DNA of 64,000 nucleotides from Torreya grandis (taxonomy: Eukaryota > Streptophyta > Pinopsida > Cupressales > Taxaceae): assembly GCA_037957365.1 (NCBI GenBank), contig JARHVA010005489.1, positions 632,501-696,500 on the forward strand, written 5' to 3'. The stretch's first letter is position 1. Every line of letters begins with the position of its first letter. Below the pieces are notes generated by a model. It was not told the DNA's origin, ran no database searches, and worked only from the letters and a program-made list of their open reading frames with translations. The position numbers and the translations under genes were made by a program. Below are positions 15,284 through 27,000 of the stretch, one piece after another.

Positions 15284-16027
15284 GATAAAGGGAATGTGAC
15301 TATCATCCTTAATCATAATGAGTATGACTCTAAAATTCTTGATCACCTATCTAATAGTGGTAGTTATAGAAAGCTTGATCATAACCCAGTGTGAAATATT
15401 ATTAAAAATGTTACTAAGGTAATTAAGTCTTATTCATTTAATGATATAATTAAAAATAAGTTAATACATAATAAATAAGTAACCCCTAGGATATATGGTG
15501 ATCCAAAAACTCATAAATAAGGAGTACCATTAAGACACATTATATACACAACTGACTCCCCAACATATAATCTTGTCTATTTCTTAGCTGATAAAATTAA
15601 ACCATTTGTAAGGAAAACCTCCTCTTTTGTTCAATATTTTAGTGACTTCATTAATTATATCAAGGATAAAAAGGTAGAAAACAATGATTTATTGGTAGGT
15701 TTTGATGTTATGTTGATCTACACTAAGGTAGCTATTTGTGAAGTGGTTGAAGTAGTTTGTAATATTGTAAACATAGAAATGGCTAATATAGTCATGTTAT
15801 TTTTGAACTCTACTTTCTTCACCTTTAAAGGTATAATTTATAAACAATGTGAAGGTATGGCAATGGTATTTCCTCTTTATCTTGTATTCACCAACTTCTT
15901 TATGGGAAAATTTGAAGACTTGGCACTTCACTCATTCCCTTTCAAACCCAAATGGTGGAAAAGATATGTTGATGACACTAGCCTATGTTGGAAACATGGG
16001 ATAGATAAATTGGAAGAGTTCCATTCT
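15276..16027 (+). pseudogene. Penelope-like RT, 5' portion (DKG and RT domain)
   Basis: This is the RT of a Penelope-like element. In order: DKGNVTIILNHNEYDSKIL (the DKG motif that marks PLEs, ~15285), PRIYGDPKTHK (~15487), SPTYNLVYFLADKIKPFV, then the open segment from 15692 with LLVGFDVMLIYTKV (RT3, first catalytic Asp), FFTFKGIIYKQCEGMA (RT4) and KRYVDDTSLCW (catalytic YVDD, ~15960). The N-terminal residues that usually precede DKG are absent because the inverted repeat abuts it. The coding sequence ends at 16027 inside the segment following YVDD, where gypsy 2 was inserted; it resumes in the same frame at 32980. There are some in-frame stops upstream (e.g. before GVPLRH). Confidence 0.9.
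16023..16027. repeat. Target-site duplication of gypsy 2, left copy (attct)
   Basis: The 5-bp word attct lies directly before the left LTR and again at 32975-32979 directly after the right LTR. With one copy removed together with the element, the PLE reading frame continues in register. Length 5 bp is usual for Ty3/gypsy integrases. Confidence 0.8.
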
Positions 16028-17089
16028 ATTGATGCTTCTGAATGTACCATAAGTTCTCTTCATTGTTTATTAACACTTCTCATTTTAGGTTTTGAAAAAA
16101 CCAAGGCATGAGTTGCAGTTTGTGACAATTAGATGATGTTTGTGGTGGAATAAAAGTAGACTATGAGAACTATCTACAATATTTATTTAAGTTTAGTGGT
16201 TGGGAGCCACTAGGGTCTAAATTTTGTGATATTTTAAGTATTTAGATTAATCTAAATATATATTAATAAATATCTTCAAACTAGATGAAGTTTGATTTAA
16301 AAAAAGGTGAAAAAGGAAGGGTAAGGTAGAAAAGGGGAAATGTGTGATTGAAAATTTTCATCTCAAAGATTATGAAAAAATTCTAATTACTTTGAGAACA
16401 CATAAAAAAATTTATGATATAAAATATCATGAACTCATATTACATCACAAATCATTTGAAATTTAGAGGAAATGTATAAACCATAAGATCCAAGTTTACT
16501 TTAAACATTTCCTACTGTCGTATGAATAGCCTAAGTACATCCAAATGTACAGAAAAATAAAATGAAGTACTTGCGATATTTATAGTTAATATATAATTAA
16601 CACAAATAAATATCCCTATGATAGAGAATGTGACTCAAAATATGGAGAATCATTAAAATTCAATATGACAATATGTAATTGAGTGATAGCATGGACATTT
16701 AACAAAATATATAGATAATCTTCTCAAAATTCCTTAGTTATATTAAATGCTCCTAGTATACATTTACTCAAAAATTTATCTCTCTTAAAAAATGGTAATC
16801 CCTACGTATTTATAGGAAACATAGGTAGTTCACCAATTAACCTTCTCAAAATATTAAAATTTATGATAAGGACAATTGTCCTTAATACAAAGACATAATA
16901 CGAGAGGCTTTCATGCCAATTCTGACAAGAATAAATATATGCTAATAGACTAGCATATAGTTTACAAAAATAATATTATTTTATGAAACATTGGTGGGGC
17001 CCTTAGGTTATTATCTGATGATTTTATTTTCCTTAGTGTATTTTTCATTAATGATCTCAAAATCTATGATAGGATTCATCAAACAATCC

Positions 17090-20000
17090 TCTTCTTGATT
17101 TGTCAATGTGTCAAATTCCTTGTCATTCTTCGTCTTGAGTTCTTAAATGCCTTGGTATTATACAATATATCCTCTAAATGGGATGATGATACCAAGGACC
17201 TTTTGATTTCCCTTGATATCCTAGCCTTATTTATCTTTGATGCTTTGGATGTGTTGACTAACCCTCTGTCCGAACACCTCATCTTCCACTAGGCATGTGG
17301 CATTGGTCCTAGATGGCCTTCCCAGTAGATCCTTCAAGAGCTCTTCCATCCTTGCCATCAATATTTTATCCTCCTCTAAAAGGTTTTTTATATTGTCACA
17401 CCAATTGATCATGTCTATATCATGTCTTCCATGACTCCCAGGAGGGCTGGTAAGTGTTTTAATTTGATGATCCTGATGCCTTGGACTTGCTTGGTGTTAT
17501 GGATATTGATCAATTCAACTTCTTGATCTTTATATCCTTTCCACTAATTAATTAATGTTTGTGCCTTCTCAAGTTTATGGGATAAAATAACTGATCTAGA
17601 TTTCAAGGTATTTAACCCTTCAAAAATGTCTAAGAAGGACTTATTTAGCAATGCTATTATATCTTCAAGGATTGAAAGTAAGACTTGGGATTCCAAATCC
17701 TACTTTTCTTTCTCTATGTTGGTGATCCTTTGTTTCATTCCTTGGATTCCAACCAAGCTCATTGTTGATTATGCCACCACTAAACTAGACACATCCTCCT
17801 AATGGATGGGATGCTCCCCTACTACCTGCCCTCAAATAGGAGTTAGGCCAATAAAAGGTTCCACTTTTTGAAAAGTGAATTCCTCAGTCTAATTTTGGAT
17901 TTCCTTATTACTACTCTCTCAAACCTTGATGTGTCTAGTTTGAATTAGACATTTGTGTCAAACTACTTGAATTATGGCTACTTAATAAATTTTAGCGTTT
18001 GAAATCCTAAATTACCATAGGGTGTCAATCCATTATCTCTCTTTGTTATGAAGGATTTGGATCCTTATCTTTACTTATCTATTTACATTGTCCTAAATTC
18101 AAGGCTTGACATTATCTTTCATATCTACACCAAATCATGTTAAGGCCAATGATGTAGAGAGAGATGGGATTTTTTGTAATTTCCCATAAACAAACTAGTT
18201 AGGAATGATTGGTCCATAAATAGGGTTCTCATCACTAAAGAGGTTGACTTCACTAGTAAGGCGAGTGAAGGTTAACTTAGGCTTCTTTTTAGGTGTCAAG
18301 GATACCAAGGCCAATTCTTCTTGTCTATTTCATCCATTCATTGGGGTCATATCCTTACTTAATATATCAGAGGGATCCTCCTCCCTATCAAAAAAATAGG
18401 TAGTTATAATGTTAATAAGGGCACTCTCCACTATTTATCTTGCCTCCAAGCCAATCATAGTAATGATTTTCACTAGGGAAGGAGGACTCTGTGGGGATGT
18501 GTGGGGTTAATGACACTCACTTGGTCTATGTTCCATGTTTAACTCTTCAATACCAACTTTACCCTTTCATTTTATATCCCTAGGTTGCCTAACTTGGGAT
18601 TGCTTTGTCAATTCTACATGTTGAGGAACAAAAGATTGTCCTCCAATAGGATATTCTTGATGAGCAGTCCCAAATGGTCTTAGAAATAATTGATAATGTA
18701 AGGAATATAATTTCCATCCCTCTCCTAAGGTTTTATTATCCCTAACCATCCTATGATCTAATTATATATTGTAGCCTTTGATCTCGGATAGGACCTTTTC
18801 AAAGTTATTTACCCTTGTATAGATACCATCTACCATGCCGGTTGATGTTTGTATTCAATATTTGAGACCTTTTTATATTGGATATGGTTGGTCACCCTGT
18901 TATTTGGGTCCCACATATTAATCTCATCTAATTGGAAATAAAAAGAATTTATATGGATCACCATAATTTTTAGTTGCTTCTAATCCTTAATCACAATCCT
19001 GCCTATGTCCATTGGAAAGGGGTTGACCTGAGCCTTCTTATTTTTCTTGAATGTCCCATCTAAAACATGGATGATTTGATAGGAAATATCTTATTCTAAA
19101 ATTATACTAGTTAAATCAATGGGAAATTGGTAGGGTTGAATCATGATTCCTTCTATTCTTATCATAGTGTAATATGAGTAGAACCAAACATCCCCAATGT
19201 CCTGTACTTGCCTTCTGATTAGAGGGTGGAGTCTTGCCATAGGGACACTAGTGATTGCCTCATATATATTTGGGAAAACACCATCATAGATAAATTTCAT
19301 GTGGTTCCTATATTTGAATATATGTAATTTAGAGTAGTGATGAGAAATAGTGGTTCTACCATCAGGGGACAGAGGCCAAGAGTGAATCCAAGAGATAGGA
19401 CATCATATGAAATTGTTTGGAGGTACTTCTCTTGATGGTTTTGAATTTTTTGTCCAAGAAAAATCTTATTAGGTCTCTAATGGGAAGTTTTAATATCTAT
19501 TCCAACATATAGTGAACATAAGGTACCTAGACCTTACTTACATAAGAAGTGGATGGGGAACCAAAGTCTTGATTCATTATGGTCATAGGTATCTTAATTC
19601 CTTCCTTAAATTAGAAAATAGGAATATCACCATCAGGGGACCTAAAAATATGATATCCTTGGATCAACCAAGGTGAAAGGATTAAATCTAGGTCTTGGGC
19701 ATTTGCCCACTCTCTCAAGGTTGGGAGATCAACATGAGGCAAGGGGAGCTTATAACAGGTTTTGAAATCCATAGGGGTGATGCATGAAAACTTATTAGTG
19801 ATTCCATCCTAAATGATCCATTATTTTTCTATCATGAAATCAACAAAAATGGGATTAAGGAGGTCGATATAATGCATTACCTTTAGTTTGGTCAGGACAT
19901 GGTAGAGGTGTGCTAGCTGAATTGAGACTAGGTCATTATATCTCTGATGCATAGAGGCATTCTTATTTTCCTCCTATAAAATTGGCTATAACTCCTCCAT

Positions 20001-20140
20001 AAGTAAGAATAAATTTGACCAATTCCTAATTCAATGCACATTTTATGTTTTCAAGTCTAGCTCTATGTCTTTGAAGATCAACCCTTCACTATCTAAAGTT
20101 AGATAAAGTTTTTCTTCTATCTTCATTTGTTGCATACCTA
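17090..20140 (-). pseudogene. Long ORF embedded in the left LTR of gypsy 2
   Basis: On the - strand, in the same sense as gag-pol, the LTR reads as protein over about 3 kb. From 5' to 3': MKIEEKLYLTLDSEGLIF (~20130-20080), HQRYNDLVSIQLAHLYHVL (~19950), TNKFSCITPMDFKTCYKLPL (19800-19741), LPTLREWANAQDLDLILSPW (~19725), an open run at 19300-19091 (NIYEAITSVPMARLHPLIRR), another at 18749-18567, and a Leu/Glu-rich, probably helical tail at 17412-17227 (NLLEEDKILMARMEELLKDL). Stops are mostly single TAG/TAA/TGA codons within otherwise protein-like frames. I do not recognise the protein. It is neither gag nor pol. Confidence 0.6.
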
Positions 20141-20580
20141 CCACCATTGATGGTATTGAAAAAGTTTTACATGGTATCTAAGCTATTTTCTCAAACACAT
20201 GACTCTGGAGATTCAATCACACTTATCCTAGTTATTTTTTGTCCAATTAAACTAACTTTAACCTCTTTTTAAAGGTAGTTTGTTATTTCCCTAAGCTTTA
20301 ATGGTGAAATATCCATGCCTTAATTTTGTATGTGCTTAAAATTTGGTGTGACTCTCTCCCAAGTCTATTTTGTGATTTTAATATAAGGAAATAATTTGAT
20401 TCAGATCATTCAAGATTATAGAGAGTCCAAGTGACCTAGATCTATATCTTGTCTGGAAATTTTCATACTTACCACCTTAGGCACTAGTTGTTAGCTTTTA
20501 AATGCCTCTTTATTTCATTATAAAAAACTAAATCCAAGCCCTTAGATTTAATTGGTTCCTTGACCCTTAAGTTCATGGTT

Positions 20581-21190
20581 ATGCCATGTGTTGAGCTCCT
20601 GAGGTCTTTGAAAATCCTTCAAGTTTGACACACCATTGGATGGAGATCGGTGAGCAATCAATCACCATTAGATCCTTGATGGGCTTAGACCATTAAATGC
20701 ATGATTATTAAGGTATACATTATACATGTTTCAATCTCATGAATCCCTTTAAAATTATTTGGGCTCAATGTACCATTAGATGGAGATAGGTGAGCAAGCA
20801 ATCACTGTTGGATCTTCAATAGGACCAAACCATTAATTGCATGATTTTATTATGTACGTCCTATTAAATCTTCTCTCTCATCTATCAGGTAGACACTTAT
20901 CTTCTTCATGGCACTTTATGATCTTTATTTATCTTTGTCAACTATATTGAGTGCACATCATCCACATGTCAAGCTCACAAAGCCTTTGAAATGTCTTCAA
21001 GATTGACACACTGTCAGATGGAAATCAGTGAGCAAGTGATCATCATTAGATGTTTTATGGGCCTAAACCATTAATTGCATGTTTCTTAGGGTGATCAGCC
21101 ACATGTTGAGCTCACAAATCCTTTGAAAAGTCTTTGGGTTTGATGCACCATTGGATGGAGATCGGTGAGTGAATGATCACCATCAGATCT
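20581..21190 (-). repeat. Four diverged subrepeats in the left LTR (U3 side)
   Basis: Units of about 90-125 bp start near 20581, 20728, 20955 and 21100. They share 'cca(c/t)(a/g)tgt(t)gagctc', 'ctttgaaaa(g)tctt', 'caccattggatggagatcggtgag' and, in three, 'gaccattaa(a/t)tgcatg'. On the - strand they lie about 0.55-1.2 kb from the LTR start, in the U3 part where promoter and enhancer elements are expected. The first box looks like a decayed CACGTG (see right LTR). Confidence 0.75.
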
Positions 21191-21749
21191 ATAAAGAACA
21201 TAAAAGATAATCATTAGACCCATATATATAAATAATTTAGGTAAAACATTGAGGTGAAGTCTAAGACTAAGCATCAAGGCCTTAATATTAATATTTTATC
21301 TCAAGTTAGGTGACCTTTTGAAATAACTTTATAAAATGAGCCATTTAAACCCATAGAAAAATATGCAAAAATGAGAAAAAGTGATAGAAAGAGGCTTGGG
21401 CCATGTTTAAAACATGATGTAAGCTTTCTGTTAGACCTTTTATTAATTTTTTATCATTTATTTAACTCCTACCAAATTTGAATTTGAATTCTGATGGTTT
21501 CTTGCTCAAGAACCCTATCTTCTTCCATGAAACCTATGCTTAGTTATCCAAAGATAATTTTTAGTAAGGTTAGTTTATAAAGCATATATAAAACTCACAA
21601 ATACTAATCCCTTTTTAGGGAGATTATATTTATATTATAACAAGAGTAACCTTATGCAAAACTAGACTACAATGCAAAGATTATAAAATGCTTACAAGTG
21701 CCTCGATTTGTAAAGTGGAAAAAGAAGAAGGGGATGTTGGTCCCAACAA

Positions 21750-22853
21750 CAATGGTGAATCATAGGGGAAACATAACAATATATTAAAACCTATAAAATA
21801 TGATTTAGACAAACATATAAATCCTTTATCTCCTTGGATCCATGTATCATTACTTAGGCCAATTCAATGTTTAAAAAGGTTCAAATGCATAAAATTCAAA
21901 CCCTTAGGCTAGATTCTAAACATGTTGTTTGTGTGCTTTGATTCCACTTACTATTTGTCATCAGAATTTAGGAAACAACATCCAAGTTCATATCCTTTTG
22001 GCCATTACATTTGACTTTGATCATATTTAAATATTTTCTTAGGAACAATTGTTCTTAATTTATGGAAGGCTTAGGCATTACTCTATTGCCAACCAAGAGT
22101 TCATATCCCTGACAAAGATACATTTGGTTCCACTCATGGCCTTACTCCACTACCATTCAAACATTCATAGCCCTAATGGAGGTTGCCTGAATCACCTTTG
22201 GCTTTCACCTCTTTTGATTTAGTATTAAGTATATTTTTTTATTACTAACAAAGGTTGGGAGCCAAGATAGCTAGGTTTAAGGATTTGGTCAAATGTCATA
22301 GCCTTAAGATACTCTCCTTTAGTTGAAATTTTAATCCCAAATAAGGATGTGTTATAAGTGTAAGCATGCTTATTATTTAACTTTTGAACTCTCCTTCCAC
22401 ATACATGATCCTTATTACAATAGGAATTTAGCCATAGGTAATGTTTATTGAATTATTGGGGGCTAAATAATTTACTTGTGAGTTTTTGAAAGTTATTAAA
22501 TTATACATAATATAATATTACAACATTAGTCTTCTTGTGTAGGATTCATATCCTCACTCAATATTCCTGAACTTTTGATCAATTCTAAACAAAGATAATC
22601 CATGGGATTCACTAAAACCAAGGAACACCACCAAGTACAAAAGATGAAACATAAAAAAATAAACAAAAATAAATAGACAAGAAGAAGCAAACAAATATAG
22701 ACAATCCCACCAATAAAAAAATAAAGCAAGAAGGAAACTAGCTAGCCTACCTACTCTAACCTTGACAATCTTACAGATTTATTCCATGAAGACCCTTGGT
22801 GGAGCAGCAAAAAAATAATGCTTAAGGTATTTCCCATTGGTGGGCAAAGTAAA
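21750..22853 (-). other. Gypsy 2 sequence between integrase and 3' LTR
   Basis: About 1.1 kb after the integrase on the - strand, with no recognisable domain. A short open run at 22729-22526 is hydrophobic and Leu/Tyr-rich but looks like chance in AT-rich DNA. Confidence 0.4.
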
Positions 22854-23990
22854 CTATGCCCCTTGAATATATTTTAATTTAAAAGTGTTATTGCCAAAGG
22901 TCTTTGTTATTTGGTATGGGGTGATCCACAGTGGTGTGAACTTACCATGTTTGCCTTTAAGCTCTGATGCTTTATCCCAAAGAAGGACCAAGTCTCCTTG
23001 TCTAAACACTGTTACCTTAGACCTCTTGTCAAACCATATTTTCATAGCTTTTTTATGCTTACTAAATTTTTCGAATGCCTTTTATCTAGTATCTTCCATT
23101 TGAATGATGCCCAATAGCATAGAATTAGGAAGGTCTTGGATTTCCTCCATGTATTCTTTCATGAATGTGAATGTAGGGAGATTTAAGGTGATGGGAAAGA
23201 CAAGCTCTCAACCATATACTAATAGGAATGGTGAGTATTTGATCACTTGCTTGATTCTTATTCTATCAGCCCATAATGCATATTTAAGGAGTTTATACCA
23301 TGTCTTGGTTTTATCTATTGCTGACTTCTTAATGGCCTTCATTGGATTCTTGTTTATGGATTTAGAAACTACATTTTCATAGGGATAATGATTAGAGGCA
23401 AAATTCAAAGAGATGACATTATTATAATCCCATTTTTTTATTTCAATAGATATGAAGGTAGATCCATTATCATAAACTAAAGAAAGTGGGGTTCTAAATC
23501 TAGTGTAAATATTTTCCTCTAAGAAATTAATCACTTATTATATTATATATTACTTAGTGGTTTTTGCCTCAATCTACCTAGTGTAATACTCCATAATAGT
23601 TATGACATATTTTTTAAATTCATAAGAATTAGTATTAATCACTCCTATGAAGTCTAATCCCCACTGTGTAAAAGGTTTTATTATTATCACTAGTTGTAAA
23701 GGCATGGCTAACTTTGGTTATTTTGTGTTAAATATTTGGCATCAATGACACTCCCTCACATGTTCATATGTATCTTTGAAAAGGGTAGGCCAATAATACT
23801 AAACCCTAAGAATATTATGGGTTGGGTTCTCCCAGAAGGATGTCCACTGCCCAACTTTTCATGAGAAGTAAACATGATTTGAGAGGCCTCTACTTTAAAC
23901 ACTCATCATAATTAGATCCCTTCAAAAATTTTCCTATAAAGGAATCCATATTTGACGAAGTAAAAATATTATTTGAGCCTTAAGGCTCTC
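22854..23990 (-). pseudogene. Gypsy 2 integrase remnant
   Basis: On the - strand: a zinc-finger end (YYWPTLFKDTYEHVREC... CQIFNTK, ~23800-23720), WGLDFIGVINTNSYEFKKYV with the first Asp (~23655), the open run 23534-23208 with TRFRTPLSLVYDNGSTFISI (second Asp in YDNG), and NHYPYENVVSKSINKN where the catalytic Glu of this motif reads Lys. ADRIRIKQVIKYSPFLLVYG follows. The C-terminal part (23045-22854) holds FRQGDLVLLWDKASELKGKH and FTPLWITPYQITKTFGNNTF, a GPY/F domain. The Glu-to-Lys change alone would inactivate it. Confidence 0.85.
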
Positions 23991-24239
23991 TTATGTTCTT
24001 TAGTGAGTCCTAAATGATAGTTACCTCTGATAAAAATATGTATTAAATAGTCATACCATTCATTGGGTTGGAATTTCTATTGATCCACTTGGATGACATG
24101 GAGTTTGGGATCAATATTGGAAATTATCTAAACCATGGCTTGAAATTTCACTAATTTAGCCATTTTCATCTCTATATCATATTATTGTAGGATTTTCATC
24201 CACTTGCCTTTTATTTTCCCAAGTTTATTTTAACTCGAT

Positions 24240-25290
24240 AAAAGCTTGGTGGCTGGGTCAAGTAAAATAACAGTCACCTTGTTTCTAAGGAGGTAATGTT
24301 TAAAAAAATTTACTACCTTTACCAAGGCATAGGCTTATTTATCAATGATGGAGTAGTTTACCTCTACATTTTTTAAGTTGGTTCTCATGAAGGCTATATG
24401 GTTTTCATTCCCATCATCTTTTTGAATTAAGATAATAGACATGGTGTGGTTAGAAGAAAATGAATATAAGAACAAATCCTTTGAAAAGTGAGGACTTATC
24501 AAGATTGGATCTTGACCAATTGCTCTTTTAATGTCAGTGAATGCTTTCTTGGATTCTTCATTCCAATAAATTTTAACATCTTTCTTAAGTATATCATTCA
24601 AAGGTTTGAAAATCATAGCAAAAATTGAATTGAACTTCCTCACAAAGTTAATATTACCAAAGAATGAGTTCATTTCTTTTCGACTATTGGAAAGCCCAAT
24701 TTTAGAGATGGTCTCTACTCTACTAGGATCTATGGAAATACCATATTTGGTAATGATATGCCCCAATAATTTTCCTTCAATGACATATAACATGCTTTTC
24801 TTGGGGTTAAGAGATATACCATATTTCCTACATCTATCAAATACTTTCCTCAAATGCATGAAATGATCTTCTCTATTATTACAGAATAATATGAGATCAT
24901 CCATATATATGATGATGCATTTCTCCAATAGACCATGGAAATAATGGTCCATGGCCCTCTAAATTTTTTCCCCTACATTAATTAGTCCAAAAGGAATTCT
25001 CTTGTAGGCATATGTTCCCCATTTAGTAGTAAAAGTTATTTTCATCATGTCTTCTAGAGAAATAATCACCTAACTATATCCAAAAAGAACATCATGGTAG
25101 ATCCTAAAATAACTTAGATAACTTGGTCAAGAGAATGTAATGGGTAATTATATTTGTTAGATGTTCTATTTATATTTTTGAAGTCTATGCTTAATCTTAT
25201 TTCCCCATTCTTTTTTTTACTGGGACCAGGTTTGTAACCAAAGTTCAATGCCTAATGGGAAATGTGATCCTTGCATCCAAATTTTTTTGG
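24240..25290 (-). pseudogene. Gypsy 2 reverse transcriptase / RNase H remnant
   Basis: Between about 25260 and 25150 the - strand reads VTNLVPVKKKNGEIRLSIDF and then NKYNYPLHSLDQVI (RT domains 1-2). The 205-codon open run 24952-24335 begins just after the PFGL segment and contains KCIIIYMDDLILF (catalytic YMDD), HLRKVFDRCRKYGISLNPKK, GKLLGHIITKYGISIDPSRV, SFFGNINFVRKF and the RNase H start DPILISPHFSKDLFLYSFSS. This is the longest open segment of the window. Frames upstream are broken, so the protein is dead. Confidence 0.88.
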
Positions 25291-25829
25291 ACATCTTTAA
25301 ATACCATGGGTTATAAAATAGGGTTGATTCATCATTAACTATACCTAAAGGGTTTATAACCCTCTTTGAGAGGTATAGTATAAGTAATAACCCTTGGGTC
25401 AAATACTTTTAAAAATTTGTAGGATCAAGAAATTATATTTTTATATTTTGTAAGCAGCTCTGTTGCTTTTTGGTTTTCCATTTTAGTGCAATCCTCACCT
25501 ATATTCACTATTTGGGGTTGATCACATGGGTTAATGTTGATTGAATGATAGTATTTACCTATTACCTTGGTTTAATTAGGTGCTTCAGAAATCTTGTCAT
25601 GCTCAAATAGCCTTTGCAATGAGATCATCCCTTTAGGTATCTTATTGTCATTCAACTAGATGATTTGAACCTAAATTTCCCCTTTAGGAGATATTTCACC
25701 AGCTTCATCGATAATGTGAGATTAAAAGGACCCAAATTATTCAAGAATTATATAATTTGTTGATCATCATTAAAAACATTGAAGTGATTTATATTATCAT
25801 GGATTGAGGGACATGGTACTAGCTCAATA

Positions 25830-26260
25830 CTAAGGTTCTAAGAATCATGATTGGGTATGAGGTTAGATACAATAGAGGCAATCTCATCATCAACTTTTTT
25901 TTATTTCCTGGGGATAGACAAGATATTGAAGGCATCAAAAGATTCCACCAAGTCCCAAAATTTGAATTTGTACTTCTTAATGTAAGATAAATTGTACTGG
26001 TATTTCATCTTTACCTAATTAACTATAACTTTAGAATCTCCATAAACAAGTAGCTCCTTGACTTTATGTCTGATGACAAGTTGTAATCCTAGGATGAGAA
26101 CCTCATAATCATCCAAATTATTGGTGTAGGGGAATTATAACCTATAAGATGTATGGTACTATTTTTTGATAGGGTCTATCAATACAATACCAACCCCTAA
26201 TCCTAATTTGTACATGGTACCATCAACATATAAATTTTATAGGCCAGGCATTGGAGGAGA
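25830..26260 (-). pseudogene. Additional RNase H-like domain of gypsy 2, upstream of RT
   Basis: On the - strand near 26247 the sequence reads NLYVDGTMYKLGLGVGIVLI, followed by NNLDDYEVLILGLQLVIRH, KELLVYGDSKVIVN and VDDEIASIVSNLIPNHD. The four acidic positions expected in RNase H1 (D in YVDG, E in DYEVL, D in YGDS, D in VDDEIA) are all present. The form with V-G-I-V and Y-E-x-L resembles the archaeal-type RNase H known from Tat/Ogre elements. Here it lies between protease and RT, distinct from the ordinary RNase H after RT. Two in-frame stops interrupt it. Confidence 0.7.
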
Positions 26261-26379
26261 ACTCTTGGAACCAAGTTCTTTTTTATTTTCCAAAGTGAAA
26301 ACTCCTAGATTAGAATCTCAAAAGTTTATCTTTTCATTGACAACATTATATTCTATTATCATTTATCTCATTTTGGGTT

Positions 26380-26650
26380 CTCTTTCTACTCTTATCTAAT
26401 TTGGCACACATTTATAAGGTAGACATAAGTGTGAACAATCAGTGGACATGTAACCATTTAAGGCCTTAGTCCATTCTCCACTTAAGATCCATCCATAAGC
26501 ACTAGGAATATCCACCACTTGTATGCCAATGAATTGTTGAACCCTGGGTTCACTAGCTAGCTGTATATGCACATTTAATAGTTCTCCAATGACCTTCACT
26601 CTAGATTTATCTAGTTTGATTACCACCCTATCAAACTTTATTTGTGTTAA
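26380..26650 (-). pseudogene. Gypsy 2 protease C-terminal remnant
   Basis: The open run 26626-26396 on the - strand reads IGIQVVDIPSAYGWILSGEW and LNGYMSTDCSHLCLPYKCVP. This 'DIP..YG..LS..W...L.GY..TD.SHL.LPY' block follows the retropepsin fold in one plant gypsy lineage. The catalytic D-S/T-G part is not seen; the gag block lies directly upstream, so a deletion between them is likely. Confidence 0.6.
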
Positions 26651-26654
26651 CCCA

Positions 26655-27000
26655 AGTTTTTAACATATCTTGATAGGCATGATATTGGTTGAAGCATGAC
26701 AGGGGCTTATGATCTTTCCAAATTGATCAATAAAGATAGTGTCAAAGTTATTCCATGAGGTAATACAATTGTCAGCCAGATTAAGGAACCATTCATATGC
26801 ATCATCCTTGAATATAATTGGAAAAAACCTACATGTTACATCTTCATGAATAATATTTAACAATATTAAAGTGAATTTTAAATATTTGACATGTTCTTAA
26901 GCAATTTTAATACTAGTTAGACTAAATATTGGTAAATATTTCTTAGGATTACATGATAAGTCATGAACCACACTTGGTATATTAGTGGGGGAACTTACAA
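26655..27000 (-). pseudogene. Gypsy 2 gag remnant
   Basis: The open run 26863-26660 on the - strand contains CRFFPIIFKDDAYEWFLNLA and ITSWNNFDTIFIDQFGK, matching the central capsid motif of plant gypsy Gag (F...L.D.A..W...L....I.SW..F...F...F). The zinc knuckle and most of the C-terminus are missing; protease-like sequence follows within a few codons. Confidence 0.75.

Larger units (their letters stand above)
16028..21749 (-). repeat. Left LTR (3' LTR) of gypsy 2
   Basis: The left LTR aligns with 27265-32974 from end to end, e.g. ttgatgcttctgaatgtacc / ttgatgcttttaaatgtacc at one end and gggatgttggtcccaaca / gggatgttggtcctaaaaaca at the other. At ~5.7 kb it is far longer than typical plant LTRs. 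It contains a decayed ORF on the - strand (about 17090-20140) and four U3-side subrepeats (20581-21190). Only a few insertions or deletions separate the two copies. Confidence 0.9.

Noticed and set aside
21753..21767. TGG-starting primer-binding-like site (tggtgaatcatagg) just inside the left LTR of gypsy 2
   Set aside because: It would imply a + strand element, but gag, protease, RT, integrase and the LTR ORF all lie on the - strand.
22885..23382. Two + strand ORFs (72 and 92 codons)
   Set aside because: They lie antisense to the gypsy 2 integrase and show no motif of their own.
24606..24866. 86-codon ORF on the + strand
   Set aside because: It is the antisense shadow of the gypsy 2 RT on the - strand.
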